A program made the position numbers and the translations under genes. Shown one piece after another: positions 36,663 to 45,206 of a DNA stretch of 64,000 bases. Positions within the stretch are counted from its first letter, which is position 1. Each line of letters starts with the position of its first letter. Source of the stretch: Bog-793 sp963785415 (GTDB taxonomy: Bacteria > Actinomycetota > Acidimicrobiia > Acidimicrobiales > Bog-793). The stretch lies in contig CAWAVB010000001.1 in assembly GCA_963785415.1 (NCBI GenBank), positions 620,001 to 684,000 on the forward strand, written 5' to 3'. Below the pieces are notes generated by a model. That model ran no database searches and was not told the DNA's origin. It worked only from the letters and a program-made list of their open reading frames with translations.

Positions 36663-36859
36663 ACAACAAGCAACTCGTCCCTCCTCGCCCGGTTCGCCGG
36701 TCGCCGGTCGGCACCACGAACGGTTAGGAACGCCTTGCGCTCTTCTCGGGCATTGGCTGAACAGATGAGTCACAGCACGATATCTGACCCGTCCTCCGAC
36801 TGGCTGCCCGGAAGCTGCCACCTTGGCGGATCGGTCTCGAGTCGAACCAAGAGACCGAG

Positions 36860-37033
36860 TTAAGCCAGGTCCGTCAAGAACATCGCAACATCAGCAGCAT
36901 TGTTAGTGACGCCGCGCTCGACTACGGGCCACAGGGGGGCGTTGGTGTCAAACGGTCCATATTGCGCCAAGCCCCCGGCGATCTTCTTCATGCCTTCGAA
37001 GTCCGCTTCGCTGAAACTTGCCTGATACCGCAT
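36860..37033 (-). CDS. Small hypothetical protein downstream of GntR regulator
   Basis: 57 residues from ATG 37033 (MRYQASFSEADFEGMKKIAG to VAMFLTDLA). Composition is protein-like while the upstream in-frame extension is Arg/Ser-rich shadow. It begins 17 bases after the GntR stop on the same strand and probably shares its message. I recognise no family. Similar tiny genes follow GntR-type regulators on actinobacterial mobile elements, which is only an analogy. Confidence 0.5.
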   Translation of the reverse strand: MRYQASFSEADFEGMKKIAGGLAQYGPFDTNAPLWPVVERGVTNNAADVAMFLTDLA

Positions 37034-37050
37034 CGTGGCCGCGAAGCAAA

Positions 37051-37410
37051 TTAAGCAGAAGCCGATAGTGGCGGAGCTAGCTGCGCAATAACTTCGCCCA
37101 CAAAGGCCTGCAACTCTCCGAGCCTTACGTACACCGCGTGCAGAGGGGCCAGAATCGGGTCGTCGCTTCTCGTTGGAACTGCTTTCACTCGCGTCGGCAC
37201 GCCTGGCTGGACCGGTGACAGTAGACCTTCGTCGACGAGGAGCTGTTCGGCGGCGCGGATGGTCCCCCATGACACGCGAATTCCGAACAGTTGCTCTGAC
37301 TGCTGCTCGAGCTTCCAGAGGTCACCGACCGATTGGCCGATCGGCCAGTGTCCAGCGGCGATAAGCCGACGCATCGCGTTCGCCACTTGGTCTCTCTTTG
37401 TCATGGGCAT
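37051..37410 (-). CDS. GntR-family winged-helix regulator
   Basis: About 119 residues. The DNA-binding domain reads KRDQVANAMRRLIAAGHWPIGQSV, LWKLEQQSEQLFGIRVSWGTIRAAEQLLVDEGLL, matching GntR wing-helix spacing. The C-terminal 50 residues are too short for a known ligand domain, like the small regulators of actinobacterial integrative elements. ATG 37410 has GGGGAG before it; ATG 37404 is an alternative. A perfect inverted repeat lies just upstream (37424-37452), suggesting self-repression. Confidence 0.8.
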   Translation of the reverse strand: MPMTKRDQVANAMRRLIAAGHWPIGQSVGDLWKLEQQSEQLFGIRVSWGTIRAAEQLLVDEGLLSPVQPGVPTRVKAVPTRSDDPILAPLHAVYVRLGELQAFVGEVIAQLAPPLSASA

Positions 37411-37423
37411 CTCCGACTCCCCT

Positions 37424-37452
37424 CTGTAGGGTCTAGCCCCCATACCCTACAG
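37424..37452. promoter_or_regulatory. Inverted repeat upstream of the GntR gene, probable operator
   Basis: CTGTAGGGT (37424-37432) and ACCCTACAG (37444-37452) are exact reverse complements with an 11-base spacer. The near arm ends 14 bases from the GntR start. Arm centres are 20 bases apart, about two helical turns, as for a dimer pair. On the minus strand the region also offers promoter-like TATGGG. Confidence 0.75.
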
Positions 37453-37586
37453 TAAGGTTATTACTGAGGGAAGCGGAACCACGATGCCGGGCCGGATAGG
37501 CGTTGCAATACGGCACCTTGAGGACATTGACGGTAGGGACCCGCCATCGGTTGAACCGATCCCGTTCCTGCGCGCATGTCCCCCTC

Positions 37587-38963
37587 TTAAGGTTCGCCTT
37601 CAGCGGAATCCACAGCAGGACGGTGAACGAGCAAGTCAAGCTGCTTAGCGAAACCGAGTTCACTCGGGGTAGCTGTTCCGTCCAGATCTCGTTGAACCAA
37701 TCCCGTGAAAATCTCAAGCGCTCGATCAGGATCGTCAATGAGTTCAGCCATCGCCATCAGTCGGGTATCCCAATGGAGGCGACTGTTCCAGCGAGACTCC
37801 GTGAGAAACTGCTCATAACTTGGGGTATTTATAACCTTCTCTGCAGCTCTCAATGGGGCAGCGCTGAGGTGTCCGAGAGCGGGGATCAGAATGCTTTCGC
37901 GCGTACGCCAAAAGAAGGTTCCAACCACATAGGGATAGCACTGACATGGGATAGCTCGACCGATCGCCAGCTCGTTGGTGAGCAACGCGAGCAATGCGGG
38001 ACGACTCATCGATGATGCCCAGTAGCTTGGATACCCATGCTGATACGCGGCCGACAATAGGCAAAACGCCGCAGAGTTGTCGTCGAGTACCAATTCTGCG
38101 CGCTGCAACCACCAACGCAACAGAGCGTGCTTAGACACTCGATGAAGTAGATCGACCTGCTGCCAATGCCTGACCTGGCTCATGAGTTCGCCAGAAACCG
38201 ACGAATAGGGCACCTCGGGGGAAAGCACATCGCGAAGGCTGACCGCGGGAGCAGAAGGATCGTCAACTATGCGAACGGGACGTCCCTCGCTCCCCGAAAC
38301 CAGAACGAAGCCCGTATCCGACTTCGGACCCGAGGAGACTATTAGCTCAGCGTCGGGTGGCAACGACGCAACTCGTTCGATCCTGGCCAGTGTCTTCTGA
38401 GTTGCGAGATCAACGCTGTGCTGCCACACCTCGCGGACATCGATTTCTCGTGCCGGACCCGACCGGCCTGGCGTCCGCACGTAGAGCAACCCTGGACGAA
38501 TCACTAGATGGTGATTGCCAGCAGAGTCGTTGTAGCCCCACTCCACATCGAATACGAGAGGTACCACAACAGAACTGACCAATAGGCATCCAAATCGCTT
38601 TCGGTAGTAAACAACTTCGACATATTCAGTGCGAATTGACGCAGATGGAGCCTTCCTCCGCAATTGGTCGATCAGTTTGGCCGGGTCAAGGACGCTCGTA
38701 AGGGAGGCGGATAACCCGATACGCGTGCAATCGTCTGCAATGCCGAAGACGACAAGGCCCCCACCAGAATTTGCCAATGCCACGACGTCACGAGCAAGCT
38801 CAGCCCATTCGCGCGGCCCGGGGATGAATTGGCGCTTGAGCTCAAGATAGGCGCACTCGACCGAACCACGATGAGGCAGCTTGCGGATCAGGGCAGTGAA
38901 CCCACGCTCGAGACTTGGGTGTGAACCAACCAGTAGCTCGCGTGCGAGATCATCAAGCTCCAT
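37587..38963 (-). CDS. AlbA_2 (Schlafen-type) domain protein
   Basis: 458 residues. Residues about 35-190 form the AlbA_2 domain: CAYLELKRQFIPGPREWAEL, RDVVALANSGGGLVVFGIADD, and later LLYVRTPGRSGPA. This domain, shared with Schlafen proteins, acts on nucleic acids or ATP-like ligands in some members. The remaining 270 residues have no family I know. It is the only gene between the GntR regulator and the purZ-like operon, on the same strand as both, and the 142 bases before the GntR gene contain the palindrome. A defence or regulatory role is inferred. Confidence 0.75.
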   Translation of the reverse strand: MELDDLARELLVGSHPSLERGFTALIRKLPHRGSVECAYLELKRQFIPGPREWAELARDVVALANSGGGLVVFGIADDCTRIGLSASLTSVLDPAKLIDQLRRKAPSASIRTEYVEVVYYRKRFGCLLVSSVVVPLVFDVEWGYNDSAGNHHLVIRPGLLYVRTPGRSGPAREIDVREVWQHSVDLATQKTLARIERVASLPPDAELIVSSGPKSDTGFVLVSGSEGRPVRIVDDPSAPAVSLRDVLSPEVPYSSVSGELMSQVRHWQQVDLLHRVSKHALLRWWLQRAELVLDDNSAAFCLLSAAYQHGYPSYWASSMSRPALLALLTNELAIGRAIPCQCYPYVVGTFFWRTRESILIPALGHLSAAPLRAAEKVINTPSYEQFLTESRWNSRLHWDTRLMAMAELIDDPDRALEIFTGLVQRDLDGTATPSELGFAKQLDLLVHRPAVDSAEGEP

Positions 38964-39389
38964 TGTCGTATTCTGGCGCGGCGGAGTTCAGTGCGAGCGT
39001 ATTTTGGCAGAGTGTGGTCGGAACGGACCTCGACGGCCTAAGCCCGTGACCTGCGCGTTCTCGTCGGGCGAACTCATGTGGAGACGAGACTGTTGGGGCG
39101 ACGCAATCCGCGTGACCTTCAACGCCAAGTCGGGCGCTTCGACCTAATCGACATCGTCTGTAGTGCCCTACGGAGCGAGCGCTGCACGCCGCTACGGTCG
39201 ATTTCTCTCTGCATGAGGCACACCGATCGAATATGAGCAAGCTTGAGCTGCACGGACGCCCCTTGCTGCGCTCCGACGGAAAAGTACTTAAGTCGCCCTC
39301 GTACCAACCTCCGATTGTCGAACCAGTTCTCCGCAGGTCGGCTGACCCTGCCTCGGCTCTATAGCAAGCAGACCGCTGACTGGCTCACC
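38964..39389. other. Intergenic stretch between AlbA_2 gene and DUF7002 gene
   Basis: About 425 bases with no convincing gene; a Cys/Arg-rich minus-strand reading at 38953-39240 looks like chance. It must hold the AlbA_2 promoter, since that gene starts at 38963. I see no clear terminator. Confidence 0.4.
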
Positions 39390-40061
39390 TTAACTTCGAG
39401 CCCAGATGGTCTTAGAGGGGCCGTCGGCGCATCGCAGTACGGCAGTTGTCGTTGCCTTGAGGATGTCGCTGACTCCCTCCCGAACCGCGATCTCTGCAAT
39501 TGCACGCTCTCCTCGAACGCGTCGTGAGGCCCCGAAGTCGAAGTCGCGAAGTAGCGTAAACGTGAATGTCCCCCGCGGAGCGGCCCTATAGACAGTTGCG
39601 CCCGAATTGATCGTCGTAAGCGCGATGTCCTCCGTATGCGCCTTTACTAGAGCGGAGGTGTCGATGGTAAGAACGAGGTGAGCGTCGTTCCTATACGCCC
39701 GCGCTCCGAGCAACGTCTCTAGCCTCTCCTCGCTCGGCCAGAAGAACACTTGGCTATTCAAGAGCCGGTAGTAACTAGCGGCATCAATGCCTACCAGGCA
39801 GGAGGCAAGTGCGGAATCCGAAATCGGTTTGTTGTCGCGCACGACCGCTCTCCCGTAAACGGGGTGGGTGATCACAACAGACTCTGGCCTTCGCGTCGAT
39901 TCGATCGCTTCCCTTTCCGGCCCCGAGTACTCGAACAAATCAAGAAGTGCCGAGGTTGAAAGCAGGCCGTGCGCCTCGATGCCCGCCCATGCATCCTTAT
40001 GCGCCATGTGATAGAGCCGAGGGTACCGATCGACCAATTCGGATGGATCCACGATCACCAT
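39390..40061 (-). CDS. DUF7002-family protein, probable ADP-ribosyltransferase-like fold
   Basis: 223 residues. It opens with LYHMAHKDAWAGIEAHGLLS, the same layout as DarT and RES/ART-type enzymes (YHxT...I..HGLLS), continues with TSALLDLFE and VVITHPVYGRAVVRDNKPIS, and has RLLNSQVFFWPSEERL and LTTINSGATVYRAAPRG. I recall this pattern as the DUF7002 family; its activity is not known to me. The ART-like reading is inference. ATG 40061 overlaps the end of the kinase-synthetase gene by seven bases, so its translation is coupled. It is the last gene of the three-gene operon. Confidence 0.75.
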   Translation of the reverse strand: MVIVDPSELVDRYPRLYHMAHKDAWAGIEAHGLLSTSALLDLFEYSGPEREAIESTRRPESVVITHPVYGRAVVRDNKPISDSALASCLVGIDAASYYRLLNSQVFFWPSEERLETLLGARAYRNDAHLVLTIDTSALVKAHTEDIALTTINSGATVYRAAPRGTFTFTLLRDFDFGASRRVRGERAIAEIAVREGVSDILKATTTAVLRCADGPSKTIWARS

Positions 40062-41659
40062 CTCCGCCGGTCGATGATGCTCCGCTGGTGAAACCGCGTC
40101 GAAATCAAGGATACGGGAGCGCCAGAGACCCTTTCGATCTCTTCTATGAACTCGATCGTCGCCTCGCTTAGCTGTTCGAATCTGCGAGCGCTGCGATTGG
40201 TAGCTTCCAGCTGATCTGCGAAAGTGAGCGCAATGTCGGTCGGGCCATTGAGTGCAGACGCGCGTTCGAGGAGCGCCCAGTCGAATTCGGCAACGCGGCG
40301 TTGACGCCGAGTCGTGCTCGTCATTTCCTGCGCACGCAGTTCTGAAAGGTCGAGACCTGATCGCTGCGCGATCACTTCCCAGGACAACTCCCCCGACATT
40401 GGACCAGACGTCTTCCCGTCCTCGTCCGGATTCTGGACACGGATTGGATAAGTCCGGCAAACCATTACCGTCCTGCGTACTCTCGACGGCGGTATCCCAG
40501 CCTCGGCGAGAAGCCCGGACGCTGTGGTGTCTCGAGAGGTGACGTGAGGGTATGGCCCATGAAGGAGGCTAAGGCCCGTTCCCTGAGTTCCCTCTACGAA
40601 CACCTTCTCGCCCGAAGAGAAGGCGGCCGCCAAGACATCGGACGCGCTTCCGATGTAGGGGCGGAGAGCGTCGATGTCCTTGGCCAGAGTCGCTCCCCCA
40701 GAGCGCGCTTTGATCCGATGCGCGGTGGCAGCGCCAACGCCCGATCCGGTAGATCCGATAGATCTCACTAGGTCGGCCTCTTCCTGGCGATGCGCCTCCG
40801 TAATCACGGTCGCGTGCTCATCGATTACGAGGCGATGGGTCTCCACCTTGGACTCGGCAATTTCCACGAGCAACTTCTGGGGATCGATGACCGCACCCGC
40901 CGTCAGAACGAGGCGGGCATCACTCAAGCGCGTTCCGGATGGTAGGTGATGCTGAATGTGCTTACCGCTCGGCGTCATCACGCTATGACCAGCGTTAGGG
41001 CCTCCACTTCGCACCAGCAACCCATACTCGGGAGCGAGATATGCGGCGACGTTGCCCTTTCCCTCGCTCCCGTACTGTCCGCCCACGAGAACGTCGACGA
41101 GACGGGCAGAGCGGTTCGCGTCCAGTTGCAGACGCGTAACAGCACGGATGTAGATGTCGTCCGGGGCGTTGCGCTCTGTATCGATGACGATGTCAGCATC
41201 GCGCCCAAGCTGCTCGATTCGCCGTTCCACCCGATTCGCTCGGACGTCGGCATACCTTGTGAGCTCCTGCACATCGGATCGCACTCTCGACTCGTAGCGA
41301 TCGGTGAGAGTTCCGAGGGATGCAGTTAGGTGCAGATGGACGACCCTCGGTCCAAATGCCTCCCGTATCGCATCTATCTGCTCCTGAATCCGGACTGAGT
41401 CGACTACCACAATCGCGCTCTCTGGCAAGTCACCACAGCGACGGATCAAGGCATCCGCGACCCAACGACCCTTCGTCTCTCGGTCGAACCGTTGCCCCCT
41501 CAGCTGGAGTCGTCTCCGGTCGGGCATATCCTCTCCGATTTCCTCCCGCAACAGATCGTTCGTTCGGAAGACGAGAGCACCGCGTTTGTCCTGAAGCTGT
41601 TGGGCGAGTTCGGTCTTTCCAACAGCCACCGGTCCCGATAGGAGCACCAGTCGCATCAT
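40055..41659 (-). CDS. P-loop nucleotide kinase fused to PurZ-like adenylosuccinate synthetase
   Basis: 534 residues. Residues 1-175 are a small P-loop kinase: Walker A GPVAVGKT (9-16), and RANRVERRIEQLGRDADIVID, reminiscent of nucleoside monophosphate kinases. Residues 187-534 are an adenylosuccinate synthetase: GGQYGSEGKGN (194-203), GGPNAGHSV with the catalytic His at about 225, FVEGTQGTGLSLLHGPYPHV, TYPIRV and the closing VSLISTRFHQRS. The usual catalytic Asp of QWGDEGKGK is Ser198 here. As I recall, phage PurZ enzymes, which act on dGMP to make the diaminopurine precursor, also carry Ser there. The start overlaps the upstream stop (ATGA). Function in the operon is unknown. Confidence 0.85.
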   Translation of the reverse strand: MMRLVLLSGPVAVGKTELAQQLQDKRGALVFRTNDLLREEIGEDMPDRRRLQLRGQRFDRETKGRWVADALIRRCGDLPESAIVVVDSVRIQEQIDAIREAFGPRVVHLHLTASLGTLTDRYESRVRSDVQELTRYADVRANRVERRIEQLGRDADIVIDTERNAPDDIYIRAVTRLQLDANRSARLVDVLVGGQYGSEGKGNVAAYLAPEYGLLVRSGGPNAGHSVMTPSGKHIQHHLPSGTRLSDARLVLTAGAVIDPQKLLVEIAESKVETHRLVIDEHATVITEAHRQEEADLVRSIGSTGSGVGAATAHRIKARSGGATLAKDIDALRPYIGSASDVLAAAFSSGEKVFVEGTQGTGLSLLHGPYPHVTSRDTTASGLLAEAGIPPSRVRRTVMVCRTYPIRVQNPDEDGKTSGPMSGELSWEVIAQRSGLDLSELRAQEMTSTTRRQRRVAEFDWALLERASALNGPTDIALTFADQLEATNRSARRFEQLSEATIEFIEEIERVSGAPVSLISTRFHQRSIIDRRRW

Positions 41660-43047
41660 TGGCCCAGGATGACTTCAAGTTCGAAACTTCCTTGCACCTC
41701 TGGTAATCGCTGGTCCGGAGGGTCGTATACGGTGACGCGGACTCCTCTCGCTACGAGTTCGCTCCTAATCAGATCACCTATGACGGCCCAATCCCCTCGT
41801 GCTTGACCAGCACCGATGCGAGGCATGTGCACGCTCACAGAGTGTTCGAGCGCCCAGGAGCCAACATCGAAGAGGCCCGTTCGAAGCGCGGCGTATCGGA
41901 TCCTCGGCTTCATCGAGGGTCCGTAACCAGACTGGGCGACGACCGAAGCCGTCCAGATATCCTGATCCACCTGGTGAACCCTTGTTGCTCCGAGCGCCAG
42001 GTTGCCCCGGTCACGATCCACCCACTCGGAGAAGTCCGAAGCTGCTTGTGGCCAACGGGCGCGAAGTGCGGAGGCGAACCCACCCTTCCAGGCTCTCGCT
42101 TTGTCATTCACCACGTGCACGATCAACCGCCGTCCCGAACCCCGCGGCAGGGTCGCATCGCCCACGAGATGAACGGGATTCGGCGAACTGATCGGTATCG
42201 GGCCAGTGGGCTCGAGAAAACCGACCACTCGGGGCACGACGTGACCGGGATACGGCGGAATCCCAACTGCTTGGACCGTGAGGTCGGACACAGCATTTGG
42301 CCAATGTTCGACCTCGGATCTGGCGGTGTAGCCAATAGCGATGCATTGGCCGACAACCGAGTTGCGCAACACCGATCCAAGTCGAACGCCAGGACTCCAG
42401 CCACTCGAACCAACGATGTAATCGACGCGATACCGACCGCTTCGTTCCTGAGGCTTGACCGATGAACAGGCAAACACTGCCGCCTGACCGTCGTGCAGCT
42501 TTAGGGCACGCTGGAGCAGCGCCTCAGCAGAAACGTCCAGCTCTGGCCGGAGATCGAGCAGTTGGCGAAGATCGAGCTGTCGATCTCTGAGAGAGTCGAA
42601 GCTTCCGATCGGCATTACCAACTCGGCGGCCGCTAGGTTGCAGAGGACCTCGAGTTGCCAGTCGTCGCTCAATGCGCGATCGGTCCATGCTCGATTCCTT
42701 ACCGATTCTGCACAGTCCGGGAAAAGCAGATGCGCGATTTCGTGCGCCAAGGAGAACCGGCGTCGACCTGCGGGACGATTTGGGTTGTATTCAATCGTCA
42801 CACCGCTCTTGCCCGCCGGCACGAGTCTGGCGTCGAACACGTCGTCCACGGGAACAACTGGCACGCCGAGTTTGTCTGCGAGGAAGATCGGGTCGTATGG
42901 GGGCCCGCTCCACCCCTCGTCAAGTGCTTTAGTTACCAGGGCACGAGCTAAGTCCTCCACGACACGCACCGGGTCGTGCTCTCCCGCGAGAGCACGCACG
43001 GAGCTATTTGTCCAGTGACCGGGGGGTCGCGTTCGAGCAGTCGGCAT
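41656..43047 (-). CDS. ImmA/IrrE metalloprotease fused to a macro domain
   Basis: 463 residues. The N-terminal part has an ImmA/IrrE zinc protease: FSLAHEIAHLLFP with HEIAH at 102-106, and CNLAAAELVMP supplying the third ligand. A middle region of about 110 residues is unrecognised. The C-terminal part from about 300 is a macro domain: LIVHVVNDKARAWKGGFASA, a central YGPSMKPRIRYAAL and VSVHMPRIGAGQARGDW, which would bind or cleave ADP-ribose. It is first in the operon and overlaps the kinase-synthetase gene by four bases. In DarTG systems a macro protein removes ADP-ribose; here a similar antitoxin role is inference. Confidence 0.85.
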   Translation of the reverse strand: MPTARTRPPGHWTNSSVRALAGEHDPVRVVEDLARALVTKALDEGWSGPPYDPIFLADKLGVPVVPVDDVFDARLVPAGKSGVTIEYNPNRPAGRRRFSLAHEIAHLLFPDCAESVRNRAWTDRALSDDWQLEVLCNLAAAELVMPIGSFDSLRDRQLDLRQLLDLRPELDVSAEALLQRALKLHDGQAAVFACSSVKPQERSGRYRVDYIVGSSGWSPGVRLGSVLRNSVVGQCIAIGYTARSEVEHWPNAVSDLTVQAVGIPPYPGHVVPRVVGFLEPTGPIPISSPNPVHLVGDATLPRGSGRRLIVHVVNDKARAWKGGFASALRARWPQAASDFSEWVDRDRGNLALGATRVHQVDQDIWTASVVAQSGYGPSMKPRIRYAALRTGLFDVGSWALEHSVSVHMPRIGAGQARGDWAVIGDLIRSELVARGVRVTVYDPPDQRLPEVQGSFELEVILGQ

Positions 43048-43273
43048 GTCCTGCGACCGTAGTCCCCGGAAGTCTGGTCCGCCGCCGAGAATCCAAGCCC
43101 TACGCAGCTCACTGCATCGTTGCCCTCTTTTGCGGCGGCTCGGCGACCGTTAGTCCCGTATGACCCTCCCGCTCAACCCGGGTCGGCCCGGCGCTTCGGC
43201 CTTCCACGAGTACGAGCGGCGTACTGTGGCCGCCGGTAGCCGCAGGATCGCGCGGTGCAGAGTTCGATACCTC

Positions 43274-44920
43274 TCACAGCCGAAATCGGCCCTGCATAAC
43301 GTCTGCTGCAAGTCTGGGAGAACAGTGATCGCAACATCCTTGGGCGTGCTCGACCGCCACCTTCTCGCCAAATGCCCAGTTGAGTATTCGAATAGACCAT
43401 GATGTCCTTGGTCGTGTGTCGCCTAGCAGGTGGGTCACGAGGGCTTCGCGGAAGCAGGAGCGCTGAGCGTTGGCAACCTCCGCCATTTCGGCAATATCGT
43501 CCAGGCGCCTGTCGCGAGACGGAGTGTCGTCCTTGCCAACCATGTAGTCGAGGAGCCCTACATCCTGGCGCTCGTCTGTGAACAAGACAGCGAGCGAGCG
43601 CTTGCCGTCACGCCCCGCGCGACCGAAGCCCTGGACGTACTCTTCCACGGAAAACGGGTGCTGCCAGTGAACGACGAGGCGGATGTCGGGAATGTCGAGT
43701 CCCATGCCGAATGCGCTGGTGGCGATGACAGCATTGATGGCTGGGAGGATTCGGCCATCGAACCGCCCTTGAAGGTTGTCGCGCCAGGCCGGATCGCGAG
43801 CGTTGGAGTGGAAGAACTCCAATTCAACTCCTCGCAGCTTCAGTGCCGCCTGCACCTTCTCACCCTCCTTGACCGTGGGAACAAAAATGATCGCGCGCCC
43901 TGGCGTGACCTTCGAAAGAAGACTCATGACGATCTCGATGCGCTGCGGATCGTCCTTGGAGCAAGGGAGGCGGACCAAAGCTATGTTCGCTCGGTCTGGA
44001 TTCTCGACGATGATCGCGGCATCCGGAATGCCCATGGACTCGCACACACGGAGCTGCATCTCCGGACTGGCGGTGGCGGTGAAAGCAAGCGCTGGGGGCG
44101 AGCCGACCAGTTCGCGGATCTGCGCGATCTCTGCATAGATAGGCCGGAAGCCGTCACCGTACTGCGACACAGTGTGCGCCTCATCAATCACCAAGTAGTT
44201 CGGGCGAAATCGGATCAACCGGTCGTACTCCGACGTGTCACGGATCACGTTACGGTCGAAGCGTTCCGGTGCCACGTAGAGGAATTTCCAGGTGCCTGCC
44301 TCGAGCAGGTCATAACGCCGTCGCCGTTCTCCTAGGGGAACGTCCGAGGTTATGAAGGTCGCGGGGAGCTGGAGCGCATGGAGTCCCCGAACCTGATCTT
44401 TCATGAGAGCCTTGAGTGGCTCAATCACGAGCCCGGTTCCGGGGTTCAACAGGATTGGGATCTGGAAGCAGAGCGATTTGCCGCTTCCTGTCGGTCGGAC
44501 TGCAAGGACATTCCTGCCTGCCAAGATCGCGAGAATCACCGGTAGTTGCCCATCGCGGAGCCTTGCCTTGCCTAGCATTTGGAGCACAGGGCCCAAGTCG
44601 AGATTGGTCTTGGGTAACTCGCCGTGGAAATCGACCAACCGCGCCACCCGCACGGACCACCGCTCTATAACCCGACGCGCGAGGCCCACCTGCAGGTTCA
44701 AGTGGAGTCCAGCGTGACACCCATCACAGAGAGTTACGAGATTGGCGGCACTGTGGTCGACCTTGATCGATCGTGGCATCCGGTGGTGGACGTCCAATTC
44801 GGAGCGATTGGATGCTCCACACCTTTGGCAACGGTATTCGTCGCGAACTAAAGCAGCCTTCCTCGCCGCGGGCCAAGGCTCGGTCGCGAAGCTTGCGGTT
44901 GCGTCTATTCGGTTTACCAT
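43274..44920 (-). CDS. HNH endonuclease-RecQ-like helicase fusion
   Basis: 548 residues. Residues 25-75 form an HNH/zinc-finger nuclease: YRCQRCGASNRSELDVHHR and NLVTLCDGCHAGLH. From about 105 comes a RecQ-family superfamily 2 helicase: LAVRPTGSGKSLCFQIPILL, PLKALMKDQV, YLVIDEAHTVSQYGDGFRP, LAFTATASPEMQ, IATSAFGMGLDIPDIR, and YVQGFGRAGRDGK. A C-terminal cysteine cluster near the end (GCCDHC) is like the RecQ zinc region; no HRDC domain follows. The HNH fusion is unusual for RecQ. It lies alone upstream of the ImmA-macro operon and is probably a defence helicase-nuclease. Confidence 0.88.
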   Translation of the reverse strand: MVNRIDATASFATEPWPAARKAALVRDEYRCQRCGASNRSELDVHHRMPRSIKVDHSAANLVTLCDGCHAGLHLNLQVGLARRVIERWSVRVARLVDFHGELPKTNLDLGPVLQMLGKARLRDGQLPVILAILAGRNVLAVRPTGSGKSLCFQIPILLNPGTGLVIEPLKALMKDQVRGLHALQLPATFITSDVPLGERRRRYDLLEAGTWKFLYVAPERFDRNVIRDTSEYDRLIRFRPNYLVIDEAHTVSQYGDGFRPIYAEIAQIRELVGSPPALAFTATASPEMQLRVCESMGIPDAAIIVENPDRANIALVRLPCSKDDPQRIEIVMSLLSKVTPGRAIIFVPTVKEGEKVQAALKLRGVELEFFHSNARDPAWRDNLQGRFDGRILPAINAVIATSAFGMGLDIPDIRLVVHWQHPFSVEEYVQGFGRAGRDGKRSLAVLFTDERQDVGLLDYMVGKDDTPSRDRRLDDIAEMAEVANAQRSCFREALVTHLLGDTRPRTSWSIRILNWAFGEKVAVEHAQGCCDHCSPRLAADVMQGRFRL

Positions 44921-45206
44921 CGCGCGCGTCGCGCGACATTCCCGTGCTTGAAGTCGTGTTCTCGCGCGTGGTGGTAGATCATCTCCCTCCTTACACCGTA
45001 ATCACACTCAACAAGCTGGCCTGGCCGGCACGAGCAGGATCGGCTTGTTGGACCCTTCAAGCTGGTCGAGATGCAAGCGGAAATCGGGAGTCGCACGAAA
45101 GTGCAGACCCGCCCTGCCCCCTGATCGTGTCTACGTGTCTTTGCCGACGTGCCAGCGCGTCCACGCCGAACCTACCGACACGTGACAGGAGTGCTACAAC
45201 TCCACC

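Noticed and set aside
37433..37738. Minus-strand frame at the end of the AlbA_2 gene
   Set aside because: It overlaps the supported AlbA_2 gene in another frame and the operator region; no recognisable domain.
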